64,000 nt of DNA from JAFGPS01 sp964628465 (GTDB taxonomy: Bacteria > Planctomycetota > Phycisphaerae > Sedimentisphaerales > Anaerobacaceae). Positions 42,956 to 51,434 of this stretch are shown piece by piece. The notes under the pieces are model-generated. The model searched no databases. It worked only from the letters and a program-made list of their open reading frames with translations, and was not told where the DNA came from. Positions within the stretch are counted from its first letter, which is position 1. Each line of letters opens with the position of its first letter. The position numbers were made by a program, and so were the translations under genes. The stretch is from assembly GCA_964628465.1 (NCBI GenBank), contig CAZVOA010000001.1, positions 186,001 through 250,000 of the forward strand. The letters run 5' to 3'.

Positions 42956-44404
42956 ATGATATATATTCTTCCTTCAATACTGTTTATTATATCAATATAT
43001 CTGGGTTTGAGAAAACCGGTTATTGCGTTGATTACCTGCCCTTTTATTGCTGGAACGCTTCTCCTGTTAGGGGCGGGAGAAGAAAATCCTATAGTAATAT
43101 TATCTGCAGCTATTATTTTTCTATCGACAATCATTGCGATTCTTTTTTCCAGAAGTGATCCCGACCAAACAAACTGGCCGAAAGCAATAATAAGATTTCT
43201 TATTCAGTTTGTATTATTTATTTCGGTAATAATTGCACTTTTTATGTTATATCCACCGCTCGGATTTGTCGGCCTTATTTTGATTTTAATATTTGTTGGT
43301 TCAGTTATATCATATTTAATAACATCAAGATATATGACAATAGCTTATGTAATATCGACAATAGGCTCAAGTATCAGGCAAAACCTGCCATTACCTATGG
43401 CACTTGAAACCGCCGCTTCCGGACAAAAAGACAAGCGGTCGAGAATTCTGTTAAGTATAAAAAAATGGCTTGTTCAGGGTTATTCTTTAAGTGAATCAAT
43501 TAAACGCGGCTTTCGTAACTGCCCGGGCTATGCAATAGCAATGATAACCGCCGCCGAAAGAATCAATCAGCTTCCTCTTGCGGTTCAGGCAATAGAAAAT
43601 AATATAAGTGCGCAGGCAAAGGAAAGAAATAGAATCAGGCCGGTACATCCTCTTTATCCATTGATTGTCATAGCCTTTATGTTATGCGTTTTATCAGGTA
43701 TTTTCATGTTCGTCATACCACAATTCGCTACTAATTTATCTGAAATGACAGATGGTGGTCGTTTGCCGTATATTACACGCATAGCTATGGGTATAACACA
43801 TTTTATTATTGCTGATTATGGTTTTGTTTTCTTAGCAATTTTCGGTATTTCAATTCTCGTTATACTTCCTATAAGCGTATATGTAAAATTCAGACCACGT
43901 AATCCGAAAGATCCATATTTTTTGTCTTTATTCGGTGACAGCATAAAATGGAATCTCCCAATTTTTCACTGGTTTGAAAAGAATTATTCGATGGTCCAAA
44001 CAATTGAAATGCTCAGGTTGTCACTTAACGCGGGCTGCCCGGTAAACGACGCAATCGCGAATGCAACTACTCTCGATGTAAATTGCTGCTTCAAAAAAAG
44101 ACTTAAAAAATGGCTTGAAAAAGTCGAATCTGGTAATAGTATCTCAGAATCCGCCGAAAATTGCAAATTAGGCTCGGCCCTGGCATGGGCTTTTGATGAC
44201 AAGGTGAATCAGGGCAATACATTGAATATCCTTGAAGCCCTTGAAGGTTTTTATCGTAAAAATTACAGTTATTGCGTAAACCTTTCAAGATTCATTTTTT
44301 GGCCGTGTGTTATTATTTTGATGGGATTACTCGTTAGTTTGGTAGTTTTGGCGGTTTTTATGCCGATGATAGAAATTATTAATAATCTGACAGGTATGAT
44401 GTAA
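42956..44404 (+). CDS. GspF/PilC-type platform protein 2, divergent, with extra N-terminal membrane helices
   Basis: The 482 residues start with about four membrane helices (to residue 135), which ordinary GspF lacks. Two T2SSF-like repeats follow: STIGSSIRQNLPLPMALETAA ... AIAMITAAERINQLPLAV and VQTIEMLRLSLNAGCPVNDAI ... ALAWAFDDKVNQGNTLNIL. Between them lies the familiar IFMFVIPQFATNLSEMTDGGRLP. That segment is almost the same as in the first GspF, so the two arose by duplication and divergence. They may form a heteromeric platform. Confidence 0.85.
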   Translation: MIYILPSILFIISIYLGLRKPVIALITCPFIAGTLLLLGAGEENPIVILSAAIIFLSTIIAILFSRSDPDQTNWPKAIIRFLIQFVLFISVIIALFMLYPPLGFVGLILILIFVGSVISYLITSRYMTIAYVISTIGSSIRQNLPLPMALETAASGQKDKRSRILLSIKKWLVQGYSLSESIKRGFRNCPGYAIAMITAAERINQLPLAVQAIENNISAQAKERNRIRPVHPLYPLIVIAFMLCVLSGIFMFVIPQFATNLSEMTDGGRLPYITRIAMGITHFIIADYGFVFLAIFGISILVILPISVYVKFRPRNPKDPYFLSLFGDSIKWNLPIFHWFEKNYSMVQTIEMLRLSLNAGCPVNDAIANATTLDVNCCFKKRLKKWLEKVESGNSISESAENCKLGSALAWAFDDKVNQGNTLNILEALEGFYRKNYSYCVNLSRFIFWPCVIILMGLLVSLVVLAVFMPMIEIINNLTGMM

Positions 44405-44418
44405 CATGGAGAATTATT

Positions 44419-44814
44419 GTGTCTTGGAAAAATAAAAAATATAAAGGTATTTTCCTCATAGAGCTTTTCGTAGGTCTTACCGTTCTTGGATTCCTTTTGG
44501 TATGCCTTGCATTGTCACTGTATGGATACGCGAAATTCAATCTATACCAAAGCGTAAGACAACAGTGCATCGCGGCTGGACAGGCACAATTGGACTGTAT
44601 AACCGCGACAGGAAATCCAGTTTCTCAGGAAGATAACAAAAGACTCTGGCCCAAAATAGATGTCACTATCGATCAATCCGATGGCACAGGCCAGTGGGCA
44701 GGATTAAAACTGGTTCGCACTAAAACTACAGGCATGAGTTTCAATACACCTGTTAATGTCGAACTATCGAGATATATCGCGATTCCTATCGCGCAGCAGG
44801 AGCAAGGAATATGA
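44419..44814 (+). CDS. type IV prepilin-like protein
   Basis: GTG start at 44419, with GGAG 8 bases upstream. The 131 residues carry a prepilin signal: YKG before IFLIELFVGLTVLGFLLVCL, giving cleavage after Gly and Glu at mature position 5. The globular part is short (WPKIDVTIDQSDGTGQWAGLKL). It is probably a minor pseudopilin of GspI/PilV type. It overlaps the next gene by 4 bp. Confidence 0.82.
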   Translation: MSWKNKKYKGIFLIELFVGLTVLGFLLVCLALSLYGYAKFNLYQSVRQQCIAAGQAQLDCITATGNPVSQEDNKRLWPKIDVTIDQSDGTGQWAGLKLVRTKTTGMSFNTPVNVELSRYIAIPIAQQEQGI

Positions 44815-45308
44815 AAAAAGCCTTTACTCTAATAGAAATGTTATTAATTATAGCAACAATTCCGGTATTCATGCTTGTAACGAGCCGCTTGCTCAACAGC
44901 CTGCTGCGGGAAACCCCGCGTATCTGGAACAATATCCAGCAAAACACAACTATGCTTAATATGCTTTCACAAATGCGGAGTGACATTGACAACGCACAAA
45001 ACATCCCTCAATCATACGGAGAATTTACCGCAACGGATAAATTGCTATTAATTGAACAAAAAGATTTACTGATTGGTTATGAATTTGAAGATGAACAAAT
45101 TATAAGACGAATATTAAATGATACGCAAATAAATAACGAGCATGAAAGAAAATGGCAAATACCAGATGCCAAAATACAATGGAATGTACTTACAAAAGAC
45201 GGCAATGGATATTGTTTGGAAATTACCAATTATATAGAATCACATGATTACAGCAGAACTGACAAAAAGATGATGAATTCTCATCTATACTTCATAGGTG
45301 CAATGTGA
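44811..45308 (+). CDS. type IV prepilin-like protein (GspJ/PilW type)
   Basis: The 165 residues start with MKKAFTLIEMLLIIATIPVF. This is a prepilin signal with Ala instead of Gly at -1 and Glu at +5. The remainder (IWNNIQQNTTMLNMLSQMRSDIDNAQNIP ... DLLIGYEFEDEQIIRRI) resembles GspJ-type minor pseudopilins. It overlaps both neighbours by 4 bp and so is co-translated. Confidence 0.82.
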   Translation: MKKAFTLIEMLLIIATIPVFMLVTSRLLNSLLRETPRIWNNIQQNTTMLNMLSQMRSDIDNAQNIPQSYGEFTATDKLLLIEQKDLLIGYEFEDEQIIRRILNDTQINNEHERKWQIPDAKIQWNVLTKDGNGYCLEITNYIESHDYSRTDKKMMNSHLYFIGAM

Positions 45309-45703
45309 AATACAGTAAAACAAATATAAAAGATAACAAAGGCACGGTACTCGTATTAGTAATTTCAATTATGGGTTTTATGGGAGTCGCAATGCTCTTT
45401 TTGTCAAGCGCCTCGAATATGCTGAACTTTCAGACAAATAAAGTATATCTTGAAGCCTGTGAAAGAAACTTAACAAGCACCGGTCTAAGCTGGGCAAAGA
45501 TTAATATAAAAAACGAAACCATTGCCGACTTCAACGATACGATAGTGCTGGATGTAAATGATATGAATATTCTTCGTTCAAGTCTCGAACTGAAAATAAT
45601 CAATCAAAATAATGAGCAGAATGAAGTACAAATCAAAACAAGCTGCGGCCGGGCAAGGCTCAACCGCTCAACCCAGAAATCATTTATTATCGACGGCTCA
45701 TAA
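45305..45703 (+). CDS. GspK/PilX-like minor pilus protein
   Basis: GTG start at 45305. The 132 residues have an N-terminal basic stretch and membrane helix (KGTVLVLVISIMGFMGVAMLFLSSAS), then LEACERNLTSTGLSWAKINIK, a pattern seen in PilX/GspK proteins. No Glu5 is visible, as in GspK. It is the last gene of the operon. A palindrome follows before the convergent methyltransferase gene. Confidence 0.7.
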   Translation: MKYSKTNIKDNKGTVLVLVISIMGFMGVAMLFLSSASNMLNFQTNKVYLEACERNLTSTGLSWAKINIKNETIADFNDTIVLDVNDMNILRSSLELKIINQNNEQNEVQIKTSCGRARLNRSTQKSFIIDGS

Positions 45704-45731
45704 TTCATCCGCATTATCCCAAGGGTGGCAG

Positions 45732-45750
45732 CCTCAAACGCAGTTTGGGG
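45732..45750. repeat. short palindrome between convergent genes
   Basis: CCTCAAAC (45732-45739) pairs with GTTTGGGG (45743-45750) around GCA, with one G-U pair. It lies between the convergent genes ending at 45703 and 45776. No T-run follows. It could be a weak terminator or a REP-like unit. Confidence 0.35.
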
Positions 45751-45775
45751 ATGGTTTGGAATGTACTTACTAAAT

Positions 45776-46717
45776 TTAATCTGCTTCCTCAAACCATCGG
45801 CAATGATGTTTCCGATACGAATCAATCCATAAAAAAGGCAATACAGAAAAACGCCCAAGCGACAAATACAACCCGCCAAGTTTTATTGCGAACAATCCCA
45901 ACGCGGAAAGTTGCGGTTTACGCGGCTGTACTTTATCAGAGATTTTCTCGAAAATCAGCGGATTCCAGAAAAATCTTCCGTTAATCAAGTTAAGGCCGCT
46001 TTTGCGATACAGTTCAAGAGAGCCGCTGTATTTGCGATTCGCTTTCAAATGAGTCGGATTGGATGGATGTATCATATAAAAAGGCGAATGAACTATCAAT
46101 ATTCCACCCGGACGCAGGAAACTTACAAGCTGCTTTACAAAAACTTCCGCATCTTTAACATGTTCGAGAACATCGAGGCATACAACCGCGTCGAAATATT
46201 CTTTTTGTATCTGCTCTGAATCAGACGCTATTTTTATCGCTTCACCGGCTGGGTCAAATAACCTGCTCGCAAAGCAATGCGAAAATCCCTCCACTTCAAA
46301 ATAAGTTACTTTCTGACCTTTCTGTGCAAAGTAGAAAGAATCGAAACCAAGTCCGTCACCGACACAAAGAACATTTTTCCCTGTACCTTCATATTCACTT
46401 AAATATTTTGAGATATAGCTTCTCATTCGCCGCTTGACACTATTGCGGTTCCATAAAACAAGCTCATAAATGAAAGCATCTGTTTTCTCGTAAAATGAAA
46501 CAAGTTCCTCGCTCCAGGTATAAGGCTCAAGTGACGCTTCGTTAAATGCCTCGACAACATTAGCTCCTGGCTGCTCGAACTCTTTGCGGAGATTGTCTCG
46601 AATTTCCTTTTCATCTTTTCCAGTGATGTCATGAATCCACTGTACGACTTCCCGCTCGTCGCCAAGCTTGATAGGAAATTCAAATTTGTTATCACTGCTC
46701 TGATTAATATTTGTCAT
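45776..46717 (-). CDS. class I SAM-dependent methyltransferase
   Basis: The ATG at 46717 is preferred because AAAAGG lies 8 bases before it; a GTG at 46726 is possible. Of about 313 residues, the first third is helical and of unknown role. The methyltransferase fold then has motif I NVLCVGDGLGFDSFYFA, the acidic loop TYFEVEGF, motif IV FDAVVCLDVLEHV and LRPGGILIVHSPFY. The substrate is unknown. It overlaps the end of the upstream gene by about 14 bp, suggesting a joint function. Confidence 0.85.
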   Translation of the reverse strand: MTNINQSSDNKFEFPIKLGDEREVVQWIHDITGKDEKEIRDNLRKEFEQPGANVVEAFNEASLEPYTWSEELVSFYEKTDAFIYELVLWNRNSVKRRMRSYISKYLSEYEGTGKNVLCVGDGLGFDSFYFAQKGQKVTYFEVEGFSHCFASRLFDPAGEAIKIASDSEQIQKEYFDAVVCLDVLEHVKDAEVFVKQLVSFLRPGGILIVHSPFYMIHPSNPTHLKANRKYSGSLELYRKSGLNLINGRFFWNPLIFEKISDKVQPRKPQLSALGLFAIKLGGLYLSLGRFSVLPFLWIDSYRKHHCRWFEEAD

Positions 46718-47234
46718 CGAATACACCTTTTGCGATATGTTCTTCTATGATAAGCGACACAACATAATCCGGCAGTTTATTTAACGCGGGCTTTGCTTTA
46801 AATCCTGCTATAATACTCTTATCAGGAAACGCCCCTGCTTCTTTGATAAGCTCTTTCGCCTTTTGCTCTATACTTTCATTGGAAGTCATAAATTCAGCCT
46901 TCTTATAAGCCGCATCTACAAGCTCTTTGTATTCCTTCCTGCTGTCATACCAGTCAAGCTGCATTTCCAATTCAAATGCTTCTTCTCTCCGTTCTTTACT
47001 GTAAGTGTATTGAATCCCGATGGGATTGTAAGTTTCTATGCGTTCTTCAATAAAAGCAAGACAAGCTTCCCAATAGGCTTCGTATGCGTCACGGGTAAGT
47101 TTTTGAAAGCCGGAAGTATTTACCGCATCTTTTAACACGTCTTTTATACGGTTAATGAGAATATTCTTGTTCTCAACAAGTAAGTCGTGCAGCGTTTCAT
47201 AATAACATCTAAGTAAAATATTCGTCTGACTCAT
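46704..47234 (-). CDS. hypothetical helical protein
   Basis: I do not recognise this 176-residue protein. It is soluble, predicted mostly helical and rich in Glu/Lys/Tyr (SKERREEAFELEMQLDWYDSRKEYKELVDAAYKKAEF), with no cysteine motif or signal peptide. It overlaps the methyltransferase gene downstream, so the two are probably made together. It might be a regulator or partner of that enzyme. Confidence 0.6.
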   Translation of the reverse strand: MSQTNILLRCYYETLHDLLVENKNILINRIKDVLKDAVNTSGFQKLTRDAYEAYWEACLAFIEERIETYNPIGIQYTYSKERREEAFELEMQLDWYDSRKEYKELVDAAYKKAEFMTSNESIEQKAKELIKEAGAFPDKSIIAGFKAKPALNKLPDYVVSLIIEEHIAKGVFDDKY

Positions 47235-47244
47235 ATTTATAATC

Positions 47245-47279
47245 CTGTATTCTGTGTTCTGAATTCTGTATTCTTCCGT
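47245..47279. repeat. heptanucleotide tandem tract (CTGTATT type)
   Basis: CTGTATT, CTGTGTT, CTGAATT and CTGTATT follow each other without gaps from 47245 to 47272, then a degenerate CTTCCGT. This is the cleanest 7-bp period in the window. It lies in the divergent spacer between the hypothetical gene and the DUF3592 gene. Confidence 0.75.
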
Positions 47280-47431
47280 ATTATATCTTCAAAACTATCT
47301 TTTTCCTCTATTAATTTTTCAAGATTACAAATTAGATGTCTAAAGATTTTATGCTTGCATTATATCTTTCTTTAACATATTTTATCGTCACTGAAGTTGG
47401 GAATTATAGGTTTTACGTGGGCTCGACCATA

Positions 47432-49159
47432 ATGGAAAAAAAGAAAAATATATTCGGCTGGGGATTTCTTCTTCTGTTTTGTATTCCGTTTGCTGGAGTA
47501 GGAACAGGTATGGGATATGCAATAGTTTCATCTCTTGTAAAATGGCAGGCTATGAAGTCTTGGGTAGAAGTCCCTGCGTTTATCACCCAAACAAATCTCG
47601 ATGTAAATAGTGACTCGGATTCGACAAGCTACAAAATCACCGCAACATATACTTACACATACAACGACAAATCATATACCGGCAGCAAAGTCAGTATGCA
47701 CTCCGGCTCGGATAATATCGGTTCTTTCCATAAGAGAACTTATGACCAGCTTTCAAAATATAAAAATTCAGGCGAACATTTTCGCTGCTATGTCAATCCG
47801 GCTAATCCATCCGAGTCGATTCTGTTTCGCACGCCTCGATTGGAAAAACTGGGCTTTTATATGATATTCACGTTAATCTTCGGAGGATTCGGCTATGGAT
47901 TATTATATGGGGTTATTCGCGGAATCGGCACAAAAAGACAGGAAGACCAGTTAAAGTCACTATACCAGAATGAACCATGGCTCTGGAAAACACAGTGGAA
48001 AGACGGGATAATCCATTCACAATCAAAATCAAAACTAACAGTTTCGATTATATTTGCTTTATTCTGGAACTTAATCTCAACCCCGATATTATTCATCATA
48101 CCGGGTGAACTTCAAAAAGGAAACAAACCGGTTTTAATAGCACTATTATTCCCCTTCGTCGGGATTATACTTGCAGTTTGGGCTATACGAAACCTTCTTC
48201 AATGGCTGAAATTCGGTGATTCAACTTTCGTAATGGACACAAGACCTGGCATAATAGGAGGCCCGCTCAAAGGGGAAATCCATACCAAAGTAAACATAAA
48301 ACCTGAGAACGGTTTTCATCTGACCCTAAGCTGCATCAACCGGGTAACTACAGGTTCGGGAAAGCAGCACAATACAAAGGAACATGTCCGCTGGCAAGAC
48401 ACGTGCGACATTGCACGTGAAATATATGAATACGATCCATCCCACTCGGTAATTCCTGTATTATTTCATATTCCATACGATATTCCGGAAACAAATGATG
48501 ACAGCCCGAACAACAGGATTTTCTGGCGGCTTGAAATCAGCGCCAAAGTTCCGGGAGTAGATTACGCAGCTTCATTTGAAGTTCCGGTTTTTAAAACACC
48601 CCAAAGCTCGAAAGATTTTATTCTTGATAAAAGCTCAATCGCCGCTTACCAGATGCCTTTCGATTCGGAAGCCGCATTTAAGGCAGAAGGGATTCGCGTT
48701 GAACCTTCGGTAACAGGAGGAAAGTGTTACGTTTTTCCCGCCGCTCGAAATAAAGGAGCTGCCTTTTCTACATTTGTGTTTCTTTTGATTTGGACGGGAG
48801 CCGTTGTATTTCTTTATAAAGTCAAAGCCCCTCTTATTTTTCCAATTGTTTTCGGATTTTTTGAGTTACTTTTAATATGGTTATTTTTAGACATGTTATT
48901 ATTCCGAAGCCGGGCAGATGTTTGTCACAAAAGCCTTTCTATTCAAAAAGGCATATTTTCTCTTAAAAAGAACCAGCTTGATTTTTCTGACATTGACAGA
49001 CTTGAGATCAAGAGCGGCATGACCTATGGCAATAAGCTGTATTATAATTTGAATGTTGTCCTCAAAGGCGGCAAAAAACATTTGATCGCCAAAAATCTTT
49101 CCAGCCGTCATATAGCCGAAAACCTCACCAAAGAAATGGAAAAGATTTTGTTAACATAG
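47432..49159 (+). CDS. DUF3592 membrane protein
   Basis: The start at 47432 gives 575 residues beginning MEKKKNIFGWGFLLLF, as is usual for the family. An in-frame ATG at 47336 would add 32 residues. Neither has a good ribosome-binding site. After one membrane helix, the DUF3592 domain (WVEVPAFITQTNLD ... YKITATYTYTYNDKSYTGSKV ... KNSGEHFRCYVNPANPSES) lies outside the membrane. Further helices (GFYMIFTLIFGGFGYGLLYGV and others) alternate with an arrestin-like beta domain and a PH-like C-terminal part (LEIKSGMTYGNKLYYNLNVVL). The function of DUF3592 proteins is unknown. Confidence 0.75.
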   Translation: MEKKKNIFGWGFLLLFCIPFAGVGTGMGYAIVSSLVKWQAMKSWVEVPAFITQTNLDVNSDSDSTSYKITATYTYTYNDKSYTGSKVSMHSGSDNIGSFHKRTYDQLSKYKNSGEHFRCYVNPANPSESILFRTPRLEKLGFYMIFTLIFGGFGYGLLYGVIRGIGTKRQEDQLKSLYQNEPWLWKTQWKDGIIHSQSKSKLTVSIIFALFWNLISTPILFIIPGELQKGNKPVLIALLFPFVGIILAVWAIRNLLQWLKFGDSTFVMDTRPGIIGGPLKGEIHTKVNIKPENGFHLTLSCINRVTTGSGKQHNTKEHVRWQDTCDIAREIYEYDPSHSVIPVLFHIPYDIPETNDDSPNNRIFWRLEISAKVPGVDYAASFEVPVFKTPQSSKDFILDKSSIAAYQMPFDSEAAFKAEGIRVEPSVTGGKCYVFPAARNKGAAFSTFVFLLIWTGAVVFLYKVKAPLIFPIVFGFFELLLIWLFLDMLLFRSRADVCHKSLSIQKGIFSLKKNQLDFSDIDRLEIKSGMTYGNKLYYNLNVVLKGGKKHLIAKNLSSRHIAENLTKEMEKILLT

Positions 49160-49290
49160 CCACAAAAATCCTTAACTAATCTTATTGCTTTCCTTTTTAT
49201 TTCGTGTATTCTATTACCTAAGCAGGAAATTATGATTTAAACCTTTATATTTCATATTTAGGAGTAGTTATATTTGCGAAAGGGATATTT

Positions 49291-49698
49291 ATGAAATCAT
49301 GTTTATACGTAATTTTGGTTGTTTTTGCAATTGTTGGTTTGGGCTGTATCATTCATATAGATACACCGCCAGATGAATATCCTGCCGAAAGGATAGATTC
49401 TAATTTCGATGCGCGTATCGAATCGGCTAAATCCATAACGAGTTTCACTTCACAAGATAAAGCACTTTCTTCAATAGCAATTGACGCCGCTAATGCTCTC
49501 GATGTCAAACATACCATAAAAGCGTTGTCAATGATGACACAATTTACAGTAAAAGACAGTACGGCTGAACATTGCGTAACTCCATTTATTAATGAGAACA
49601 TGCTCGAAGAAGCGGGAAGTATCGCAAACCAAATAACGACTTTCACTACAAAAGACAGAGTCCTTGCGAGAATCGCACGAGGGCCAAACAGAAATTGA
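49291..49698 (+). CDS. lipoprotein with three 33-residue repeats
   Basis: The lipobox IVGLGC places the lipidated Cys at residue 19. The mature part holds three copies of a unit whose core is FTxxD, at residues 52, 85 and 118, exactly 33 apart: SITSFTSQDKALSSIA, MMTQFTVKDSTAEHC and ITTFTTKDRVLARIA. The pattern suggests a helical-hairpin repeat of TPR or PPR size. The protein ends right after the third core, so it may be truncated. Function unknown. It precedes an ADP-ribosylglycohydrolase gene by 11 bp. Confidence 0.65.
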   Translation: MKSCLYVILVVFAIVGLGCIIHIDTPPDEYPAERIDSNFDARIESAKSITSFTSQDKALSSIAIDAANALDVKHTIKALSMMTQFTVKDSTAEHCVTPFINENMLEEAGSIANQITTFTTKDRVLARIARGPNRN

Positions 49699-49709
49699 CG
49701 AGGATTGAA

Positions 49710-50510
49710 ATGCTTGGTGCAATCGCAGGTGACATTATAGGTTCGGTTCGAGAAAACTTTAGTATTAAACGAAAGGATTTCGAATTGTTTCCGAAAATAT
49801 GTTTCTATACAGATGACACTGTACTTACCATTGCGGTTGCGGACGCAATACTAAACAATAAAGATTATGGTGAAACAATAAAAAAATACGCGAGAAGACA
49901 TCCATTAAGAGGTTACGGCCCGAAGTTTTCCCTCTGGATGATGTCGCCGGTAAGTACGCCGTACAATAGTTTAGGTAACGGCTCAGCAATGCGAGTAAGC
50001 CCGGTCGCTCTCGCCTTCAATGATGAAGAATCCGTTTTACAGCAGGCTAAAGCAAGTGCCGAGTGTACCCATAATCACCCAGAAGGTATAAAAGGTGCGC
50101 AGGCTGTTGCACTTGCCATTTATCTTGCACGTTCGGGAAGTGATAAAGATGAAATACGAAAGCAGATTTCTAAAAGATTTAACTATAATTTAAGTCGAAC
50201 TGTTGACGAAATCAGGCCGGACTATAAATTCGACATAACTTGCCCCGGTTCAGTGCCGGAAGCTATTATCGCGTTTCTGGATTCTACGGATTTTGAAGAT
50301 GCTATCCGCAACGCGATTTCTTTAGGAGGTGACGCAGATACACAGGCCGCTATTGCGGGTGCAATCGCTGAAGCATATTACAAAGGTATTCCTCAGCATA
50401 TATTCGAGAAAATATGGGAAAAAATACCAAAATCGTTCAGAGAAATTATTGCTTCTTTCTCTGCAAGGTACGGTTCGCCAAAAATGCCAAACGAAAATTA
50501 TTTACGATGA
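49710..50510 (+). CDS. ADP-ribosylglycohydrolase family protein
   Basis: The ATG at 49710 has GAGG 7 bases upstream and is preferred to a TTG at 49695. The 266 residues show the binuclear Mg site of the family: GAIAGDIIGSVRE at the start, YTDDTVLT, and the C-terminal SLGGDADTQAAIAGAIAEA. LGNGSAMRVSPVAL is also typical. Members remove ADP-ribose from proteins (DraG, ARH) or act on related ribosides. The protein is the only sign of ADP-ribosylation in the window. Confidence 0.93.
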   Translation: MLGAIAGDIIGSVRENFSIKRKDFELFPKICFYTDDTVLTIAVADAILNNKDYGETIKKYARRHPLRGYGPKFSLWMMSPVSTPYNSLGNGSAMRVSPVALAFNDEESVLQQAKASAECTHNHPEGIKGAQAVALAIYLARSGSDKDEIRKQISKRFNYNLSRTVDEIRPDYKFDITCPGSVPEAIIAFLDSTDFEDAIRNAISLGGDADTQAAIAGAIAEAYYKGIPQHIFEKIWEKIPKSFREIIASFSARYGSPKMPNENYLR

Positions 50511-50585
50511 AATATCTATGTAATATTATATCATATAGATTATACAGATATAAAATCGAAAAGACTGATAGAAGGGGCTACATTA

Positions 50586-51242
50586 ATGAGTAAACGCGAT
50601 TTTAATTTTATACATTCAATCCTATTACTGATACTTCTTTTTCTAATTACGCCATCATTTGCTTCGTATTATTATCAAACTGAAGCCAAAGGTTTGATAC
50701 GTGCTTTTGGTGAACTACAGTTTTTATTTGAATACTATAAAAATAATACCGGAATCTACCCTGTAAGTGATAGCAATTCGACTGCCATGTATAAGCTCGC
50801 TGTTTTTATAAATAAAAATAATCCTATTATTGATTCTTCAAGAAAAAACCAAATGAATTTATCGGAAATAAACCATTATTGCTTAAGGGACATCAAATAT
50901 AATAATCAGTTTATAGTGATAGAGTATTCTGGTACAGGTGACACTGAGACTGAGATGCTTGATTTCTGGGGTAATCCTATTCAAATACTCATACCCGGCA
51001 ACGAAAATCCTGTTGACTTCTATTCATTTGGTACAAATGGCAAATTCGACAATTACTCCATTGATGATATTATAAGCTGGGGAGATCCATATGATGAACG
51101 ATATAATAAATACTATCCGATCCCATTGACAGTAAGAATCAATTGGTTCATAAAAGATATTCTCCATAGCCCGATTCCATTGATTGGAGTACCATTAATT
51201 TTCATTTTTATCCTATTTTCAGTATTTAAGAAAAGGCCCTGA
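50586..51242 (+). CDS. GspG-like membrane protein with C-terminal anchor
   Basis: The 218 residues have an N-terminal signal or anchor (SILLLILLFLITPSFASYYY) with no prepilin cleavage motif or Glu5, and a second membrane helix at the C-terminus (IPLIGVPLIFIFILFSVFKKRP). The middle resembles the C-terminal half of the major pseudopilin GspG: MLDFWGNPIQILIPG, then VDFYSFGTNGKFDNYSIDDIISWGD, the calcium-loop region. A pseudopilin domain held by two anchors is unusual. It lies upstream of and convergent with the pilus locus. Role unknown. Confidence 0.65.
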   Translation: MSKRDFNFIHSILLLILLFLITPSFASYYYQTEAKGLIRAFGELQFLFEYYKNNTGIYPVSDSNSTAMYKLAVFINKNNPIIDSSRKNQMNLSEINHYCLRDIKYNNQFIVIEYSGTGDTETEMLDFWGNPIQILIPGNENPVDFYSFGTNGKFDNYSIDDIISWGDPYDERYNKYYPIPLTVRINWFIKDILHSPIPLIGVPLIFIFILFSVFKKRP

Positions 51243-51370
51243 TTTTTTAAAATGACAGATATAACATCTGAAAAACTGATAGGGGAATTTTAAATGGGTC
51301 AGGTACTTTTTCCGAGAGTTACTGGGCTATAATATGCTCTTGAAAATATGTCTTTTGTATCAATAAAAAA

Positions 51371-51408
51371 GCGTATCTCGTGACACTCCTCCATGTCACA
51401 AGATACGC
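51371..51408 (-). terminator. rho-independent terminator of the type IV pilus locus
   Basis: GCGTATCT-C-GTGACA (51371-51385) pairs with TGTCAC-A-AGATACGC (51394-51408), with one mismatch. On the minus strand the stem is followed by TTTTTT, so it ends transcription coming from the secretin gene. Confidence 0.85.
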
Positions 51409-51434
51409 GAAAGAAAATTCTGAAATTAAGTTTT

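Noticed and set aside
49696..49740. TGA readthrough after the repeat lipoprotein
   Set aside because: The frame beyond the TGA is very short, no SECIS-like hairpin follows, and the next gene's ribosome-binding site occupies the spot.
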